This document shows, in pieces, positions 6,035 through 9,237 of a stretch of 9,237 nucleotides of DNA. Both the position numbers and the translations under genes were made by a program. This DNA comes from Bacillota bacterium (GTDB lineage Bacteria; Bacillota; Bacilli; Lactobacillales; Aerococcaceae): contig JAEZWY010000068.1 in NCBI GenBank assembly GCA_023442905.1, positions 1 through 9,237 on the forward strand, read 5' to 3'. The notes under the pieces are model-generated. The model was not told where the DNA came from. It ran no database searches and worked only from the letters and a program-made list of their open reading frames with translations. Numbering within the stretch: position 1 is the stretch's first letter; every line of letters starts with the position of its first letter.

Positions 6035-6751
6035 GTGCTAGCTATTAAACTTGATATGACCATCGCGGGCTATCCCGTTCAAGTAACCAAGCAAGCCAAC
6101 TATAAAAACTTGACCTTAAAAGCCGTCCCGCCTCATGGATACCTGCGCATTTCAGCACCCAATTATGCCAGTAAAGCTGCTATTGTCGCCTTCGTGGAAA
6201 ACAACTTAGCCCAAATTGAGCGGATGCAGGCGGATATCCAAAGCCGCTACCAAGACCAAGTCAAACGCTATGAAACCGGCGAAAGCCATTATTTATGGGG
6301 CCAAGCCTATCCTTTACTAGTCATTGAAAAACCGGGTCCGTCGTCTTGCCAATTAATGGATAACCAGCTAGTTTTAACTGTCAAACCAGGTATGGACCAG
6401 GTTGAGCGGACACAAGTCATGATGACCTTTTACAGACAAGCGTTGAAAGACCAATTAGCTATTACCGGGCCTAAAATGATGGCCCATATGGACGTATGGG
6501 CAAATGAATTTCGGGTCAAGCAAATGAAAACCAGATGGGGGACCTGCAATATCCAGAAGAAACGCATCTGGATTAGTTTGAACTTGGTCACTGCACCATT
6601 GATCTGCCTAGAATCAGTCGTTGTTCACGAATTAGTTCATTTACTAGAAACCAACCATACCAAGCGTTTCTACCAGCTAATGGACCAATATTTTCCGAAA
6701 TGGCAAGAAGCGAATGCAATTTTGTCGAAATTACCTAGTGAATTTCATTAA
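6035..6751 (+). CDS. YgjP-type zinc metallopeptidase (DUF45/WLM-like)
   Basis: The protein belongs to the YgjP/DUF45 group of M48-like metallopeptidases, soluble proteins of unclear physiological substrate. In the numbering from 6035, the N-terminal strand region (YKNLTLKAVPPHGYLRISAP) is followed by a helical linker, the conserved KTRWGTC (165-171), then the zinc motif HELVH (198-202) with a third ligand candidate H208 in ETNHTKRF. Length, about 230 residues, is normal. It starts 34 bp after the decarboxylase stop and is probably co-transcribed. The start is uncertain: GTG at 6035 overlaps the GAGGAGG Shine-Dalgarno (6029-6035), the first in-frame ATG (6056) is 20 nt beyond it, and the in-frame codon at ideal spacing is ATT at 6044. 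Coordinates use the outermost possibility; family alignment fits 6044 or 6056 equally. Confidence 0.92.
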   Translation: MLAIKLDMTIAGYPVQVTKQANYKNLTLKAVPPHGYLRISAPNYASKAAIVAFVENNLAQIERMQADIQSRYQDQVKRYETGESHYLWGQAYPLLVIEKPGPSSCQLMDNQLVLTVKPGMDQVERTQVMMTFYRQALKDQLAITGPKMMAHMDVWANEFRVKQMKTRWGTCNIQKKRIWISLNLVTAPLICLESVVVHELVHLLETNHTKRFYQLMDQYFPKWQEANAILSKLPSEFH

Positions 6752-6793
6752 AAATCTGTTAAAATAAAAGCAGTAATCTCATAAAAATAATTT

Positions 6794-6827
6794 AAGCCCC
6801 AAGTTGATTTGGGACTTTTTTCTTTTT
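6794..6827 (+). terminator. Intrinsic terminator after the metallopeptidase
   Basis: AAGCCCCAA (6794-6802) and TTGGGACTT (6809-6817) form a 9-bp stem with one C-A mismatch and a 6-nt loop, followed by TTTTTTCTTTTT. It separates the decarboxylase/metallopeptidase unit from the transporter. No convincing promoter fits between this hairpin and the transporter's ribosome binding site 17 bp on, so some read-through is plausible. Confidence 0.75.
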
Positions 6828-6858
6828 GAGAAAGAAATGATTTAGAGGAGTTGTTCAT

Positions 6859-8052
6859 ATGGCAAAGAAGGGGTTTAAAATACCGTTAGCCTTGAAATTA
6901 GTAATTGCAATTATATTAGGGATCATCGTCGGCCAATTTGGTTTTCTACCAGAAATTTTCTTCCAAGTATTAAAAACATTATCCGGATTATTCTCTGAGT
7001 TCCTGTCCTTCATCATTCCATTGATGATCGTCGGCCTGATTATTCCAGGTATCGCTGAACTAGCAGAAGGTGCGGGCAAACTTTTAGGGATTACCGTAGC
7101 CATTTCCTACGGGTCAACAATCGTTGCCGGTATCCTAGCCTATACTGTGGCCAGCAATTTATTTCCAATGTTTATCACCTCCGATTTGGCAAATACCATC
7201 CAAGAATCAGGCGAAGGGGCAACCGCCTTATTCTCAATTGGTCTAGAACCCATGTTTTCAGTTACCGCAGCCATTATCTTCGCCTTTATGTTAGGTTTAG
7301 GGATTTCTTGGCTACGAGCAAGAGGACGCGGAGAATCTTTAATGACAGTATTTACCGACTTCGGTAAGGTCATCGATTTAACCTTACAAACAGTCGTGAT
7401 TCCATTCCTGCCATTCTATATCTTCTTCAACTTTGCAGACATGTCATATTCGGGTTCAGTATTCGCCGTTATGTCAGTCTTTTGGCGGGTATTAGTCACT
7501 GCCATCGTCTTACATTTACTATACCTAGCCTGCATGTTCGCCGTGGTTGGTGCTTACGCCGGTAAGAACCCAATCCAAATGATGAAGAATCAAATTCCGG
7601 GTTGGTTAACAGCCGCAGGTACCCAATCATCTGCCGCAACCATTCCAACAAACGTTGAAATTGCCCGGAAAAATGGCGTCTCTGAGCAAATTGCTAACTT
7701 CGTTGTGCCACTATGCGCCACTATCCATCTAGCAGGTTCAATGATTACCATCATATCTTGTGTGACAGCCATCTTAATGATGTACTCAATGCCAATCTCA
7801 ATTGGTACAATGGCTGCTTTCGTCATGGTATTAGGAATCGCTATGGTCGCTGCACCAGGCGCACCAGGTGGGGCTATCATGTCAGCTTTACCATTCTTAC
7901 CAATGGTTGGTTTAACAGAAGCTTTCAATCAATTAGCGATTTCTCTATATATCACGCAAGATTCATTTGGTACTGCAACAAATGTTTCAGGTGATAATGC
8001 TATTGCTATTATTGTGGATGCTATCTACAAAAAAGATAAAAAAGCCGAATAA
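6859..8052 (+). CDS. DAACS/SLC1-family amino acid or dicarboxylate:cation symporter
   Basis: A 397-residue integral membrane carrier of the dicarboxylate/amino acid:cation symporter family (GltP, GltPh, SstT relatives), with about eight membrane segments and two re-entrant hairpins expected. Hairpin 1 carries the serine-rich GTQSSAATIP (254-263). HLAGS (290-294) takes the place of the NMDGT cation-site motif, GAPGG (334-338) that of the hairpin 2 glycine/proline tip, and DSFGTATNVSGD (368-379) that of the segment 8 binding motif. Relative to GltPh, the Asp of NMDGT is Ala and Arg397 is Gly, while Asp394, Thr398, Asn401 and Asp405 equivalents are kept. This argues against a classic glutamate/aspartate substrate; a neutral amino acid as for SstT is possible. 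AGAGGAG at 6844-6850, 8 nt before ATG, supports the start. Confidence 0.92.
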   Translation: MAKKGFKIPLALKLVIAIILGIIVGQFGFLPEIFFQVLKTLSGLFSEFLSFIIPLMIVGLIIPGIAELAEGAGKLLGITVAISYGSTIVAGILAYTVASNLFPMFITSDLANTIQESGEGATALFSIGLEPMFSVTAAIIFAFMLGLGISWLRARGRGESLMTVFTDFGKVIDLTLQTVVIPFLPFYIFFNFADMSYSGSVFAVMSVFWRVLVTAIVLHLLYLACMFAVVGAYAGKNPIQMMKNQIPGWLTAAGTQSSAATIPTNVEIARKNGVSEQIANFVVPLCATIHLAGSMITIISCVTAILMMYSMPISIGTMAAFVMVLGIAMVAAPGAPGGAIMSALPFLPMVGLTEAFNQLAISLYITQDSFGTATNVSGDNAIAIIVDAIYKKDKKAE

Positions 8053-8079
8053 GTAAAGTAATTTAATAGATAATAAATA

Positions 8080-8112
8080 AAGGATTCAGTATGAAAGCTG
8101 GATTCTTTTTTA
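8080..8112 (+). terminator. Intrinsic terminator of the symporter gene
   Basis: AAGGATTCAG (8080-8089) pairs with CTGGATTCTT (8098-8107), ten pairs including two G-U, around an 8-nt loop, followed by a T-run to 8111. It lies 27 bp after the symporter stop. Confidence 0.8.
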
Positions 8113-8318
8113 TGACAAAATAGGGTGCTTGACTTGATTTGATATCGGGAGTTCGAATTTTCACCTGCTTGTGGTAAACTGTATAAGGATTAGTGGCGTC
8201 TGCTCGGTAAATCTTATTGTGGCAACGTGTACTTTAAATAGCCAGCTATATATTTCTTTAAGTGGTGGACCCTATTGCCACTTCCAATTGAATGAAGCAA
8301 TCTCTTTAACAATTCATT

Positions 8319-8346
8319 GTAATAATCAGGGGAGATTGATTATTAC
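8319..8346. repeat. Perfect 10-bp inverted repeat, possible operator
   Basis: GTAATAATCA (8319-8328) and TGATTATTAC (8337-8346) are exact reverse complements separated by GGGGAGAT. There is no T-run on either side, so it is not a terminator. It lies about 30 bp upstream of the -35 element of the downstream promoter, a place suited to a dimeric regulator. No cognate regulator is visible. Confidence 0.5.
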
Positions 8347-8374
8347 TAGGAAAAGTTGACAGTTGTTAAAGAAG

Positions 8375-8403
8375 TTGAGCAGTGTGGTTGGCTAAAATAT
8401 AAA
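8375..8403 (+). promoter_or_regulatory. Candidate sigma-A promoter for the SRPBCC gene
   Basis: TTGAGC (8375-8380), 17 bp, TATAAA (8398-8403). Four and five of six bases match consensus. It would give an untranslated leader of about 130 nt before the ATG at 8542. Confidence 0.5.
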
Positions 8404-8541
8404 TATGGGTTATCATAGCAACTTGTGTCTGTAAGTATTGAAAAATGACGAGAAAAGTCAGTACACATTTAAGCGATGATGTAGATGAAGAGGATTGAAA
8501 TCCAAATGCTAACAAATTTAGCTTTAGGGAAAGGAAACAAC

Positions 8542-9021
8542 ATGTTATTTGGGCAGTTAATTGAAAATGAAAGTTCATATTCTCTATACTTTGAAAGGGA
8601 ATTTTATCAGTCAAAAGAAGCTGTATTTGATGCTTTGACTGATCCAGTCATTTTTTCAAAATGGTATCCATTCGCAACTGGAGAGATGGATGGTCAAGTT
8701 GGAGGGCTCATCAAATTTGATGATGGAGAAGGTAATCTTTATCAAGGGGTGATTACCAAGTTTTCACTAGCTGATGGTTTTGAATTTATTGAAGATAGTC
8801 GAGATGTGATGCGTATGGAAGTTTCTGAAACAGCATCTGGTTCAAGGTTACATTTCTACCATACATTTTCTGACTTAGCTTGGCTAGTGCAAACTGCTAC
8901 AGGTTGGCATAATTGTCTTAATGTATTCGTTCAAATTATGAATGGACAACCACCACAATGGCCATTGCCGGATGAATTAGTAGCGTTAACGCAAGCTTAT
9001 GAAGAGATATTTAGAAAATAA
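8542..9021 (+). CDS. SRPBCC-fold protein (AHSA1-like)
   Basis: A 160-residue cytoplasmic protein with the helix-grip START/Bet v1 fold of the SRPBCC superfamily, AHSA1 (activator of Hsp90 ATPase homologue) branch. Typical features are a first strand followed by SKEAVFDALTDPVIFSKWYPF (about 24-44), then EMDGQVGGLIKFDD, YQGVITKFSLADGFEFI, a strand with SRLHFYHTFSD, and the C-terminal helix TATGWHNCLNVFVQIMNG that closes the ligand cavity. Bacterial members bind hydrophobic ligands or act in stress responses; no substrate can be assigned. The frame opens at 8485 but that ATG lacks a ribosome binding site, whereas ATG 8542 follows AAAGGAAA closely and matches where the domain begins. It is a single-gene unit between its own promoter and a shared terminator. 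Confidence 0.88.
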   Translation: MLFGQLIENESSYSLYFEREFYQSKEAVFDALTDPVIFSKWYPFATGEMDGQVGGLIKFDDGEGNLYQGVITKFSLADGFEFIEDSRDVMRMEVSETASGSRLHFYHTFSDLAWLVQTATGWHNCLNVFVQIMNGQPPQWPLPDELVALTQAYEEIFRK

Positions 9022-9080
9022 AAAATAGCCTAGAAATTAGTGGCCTAATCTGCCAAAAATTCCGAGCTATTTTTTTATTT
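9021..9080. terminator. Bidirectional terminator between converging genes
   Basis: AAAAATAGC (9021-9029) pairs with GCTATTTTT (9066-9074), and an inner hairpin ATTAG-TGGC-CTAAT (9036-9049) sits in the loop. A-tract on the left and T-tract on the right allow termination both of the SRPBCC gene (plus) and of the phosphoglycerate mutase gene (minus). Confidence 0.7.
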
Positions 9081-9086
9081 GCTAGT

Positions 9087-9237
9087 TTATTTTTTGGTTA
9101 AAACTTTTTTATTAGAAATATGTAACTTTTCATCAATATCATAAATAATCGGTTCACCTGTTGCGATTTCTAAGTTTGGAATATCTTCATCAGAAATATC
9201 TTCCAAATACTTCGTTAGAGATCGCAAACTGTTACCA
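9087..9237 (-). CDS. gpmA: 2,3-bisphosphoglycerate-dependent phosphoglycerate mutase, C-terminal part
   Basis: The last 49 residues of a cofactor-dependent phosphoglycerate mutase (EC 5.4.2.11), the glycolytic enzyme interconverting 3- and 2-phosphoglycerate. The visible protein starts with GNSLRSLTKYLE, which follows the second catalytic histidine (HGNSLR); the last base of that His codon is the window's final base. Then come ISDEDIPNLEIATGEP and IIYDID, the conserved phosphate-handling C-terminal segment, and a lysine-rich tail. The gene is cut only by the window edge. It converges with the SRPBCC gene and shares its terminator. Confidence 0.92.
   Translation of the reverse strand, partial: GNSLRSLTKYLEDISDEDIPNLEIATGEPIIYDIDEKLHISNKKVLTKK

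Larger units (their letters stand above)
8113..8541. other. Long leader/intergenic region before the SRPBCC gene
   Basis: About 430 bp without a convincing gene. It contains small inverted repeats (ATAGC-CA-GCTAT at 8238-8249; AAGTGG 8260-8265 with CCACTT 8278-8283), a perfect 10-bp inverted repeat at 8319-8346, and a promoter at 8375-8403. Short frames (8171-8359; a 17-codon frame at 8445-8498) have no ribosome binding site. Confidence 0.55.

Noticed and set aside
7590..7928. Long antisense frames under the symporter, and similar frames under the permease and other genes.
   Set aside because: They lack ribosome binding sites and domain signals, and are mirror frames of clearly conserved coding genes.
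8145..8175. GGGAGTTCGAATTTTCACC resembles a tRNA T-arm and 3' end, possibly an att site.
   Set aside because: The bases flanking the GTTCGAAT loop do not pair as a T-stem, and there is no acceptor, D- or anticodon arm upstream.
8445..8498. 17-codon frame (MTRKVSTHLSDDVDEED) as a leader peptide.
   Set aside because: There is no Shine-Dalgarno before the ATG and no attenuator hairpin coupled to it; chance is sufficient.
8485..8541. Upstream ATG as the start of the SRPBCC protein.
   Set aside because: No ribosome binding site precedes 8485, while 8542 has one and fits the start of the domain.

Overview
The window looks like chromosomal DNA of a low-to-moderate GC Lactobacillales bacterium (Firmicutes). 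The protein flavour, strong AGGAG ribosome binding sites, sigma-A type promoters and many intrinsic terminators all fit; an Aerococcaceae or Carnobacteriaceae member is my best guess, but nothing here fixes the genus. It holds seven intact or apparently intact genes, one gene cut by the right edge, and four broken genes.

Left part (1-2352): the 3' remnant of a GH32 sucrose-6-phosphate hydrolase/fructosidase ends at a terminator. It converges with a complete minus-strand APC-family amino acid permease that has its own promoter and terminator.

Decay zone (2353-4583): a class I fructose-bisphosphate aldolase has lost its N-terminal half where it abuts an IS30-family transposase, itself missing its N-terminus and carrying a 1-nt frameshift. 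Next come an AraC-type regulator fragment holding only the sensor domain and, on the minus strand, a ~215-bp non-coding block with nested long-range complementarity. That block ends in a near copy of the 3' end of the neighbouring gene. It is the least explained sequence in the window.

Middle (4584-6827): an unrecognised 171-aa protein on the minus strand is divergent from a two-gene plus-strand unit, alpha-acetolactate decarboxylase followed by a YgjP-type metallopeptidase. The metallopeptidase start is odd: the only well-spaced in-frame codon after the Shine-Dalgarno is ATT. A hairpin terminator with a C-A mismatch follows.

Right part (6828-9237): an SLC1/DAACS-type secondary transporter with divergent cation/substrate-site residues, a ~430-bp leader without convincing genes but with a 10-bp inverted repeat and a sigma-A-like promoter, a SRPBCC (AHSA1-like) protein, a shared terminator, and the 3' end of a converging phosphoglycerate mutase (gpmA).

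The intact genes do not form one pathway. Carbon overflow metabolism (acetolactate to acetoin) and amino acid transport are the visible themes. I see no CRISPR array, tRNA, rRNA, phage module or obvious defence system. The candidate novelty is the structured element at about 4367-4583.
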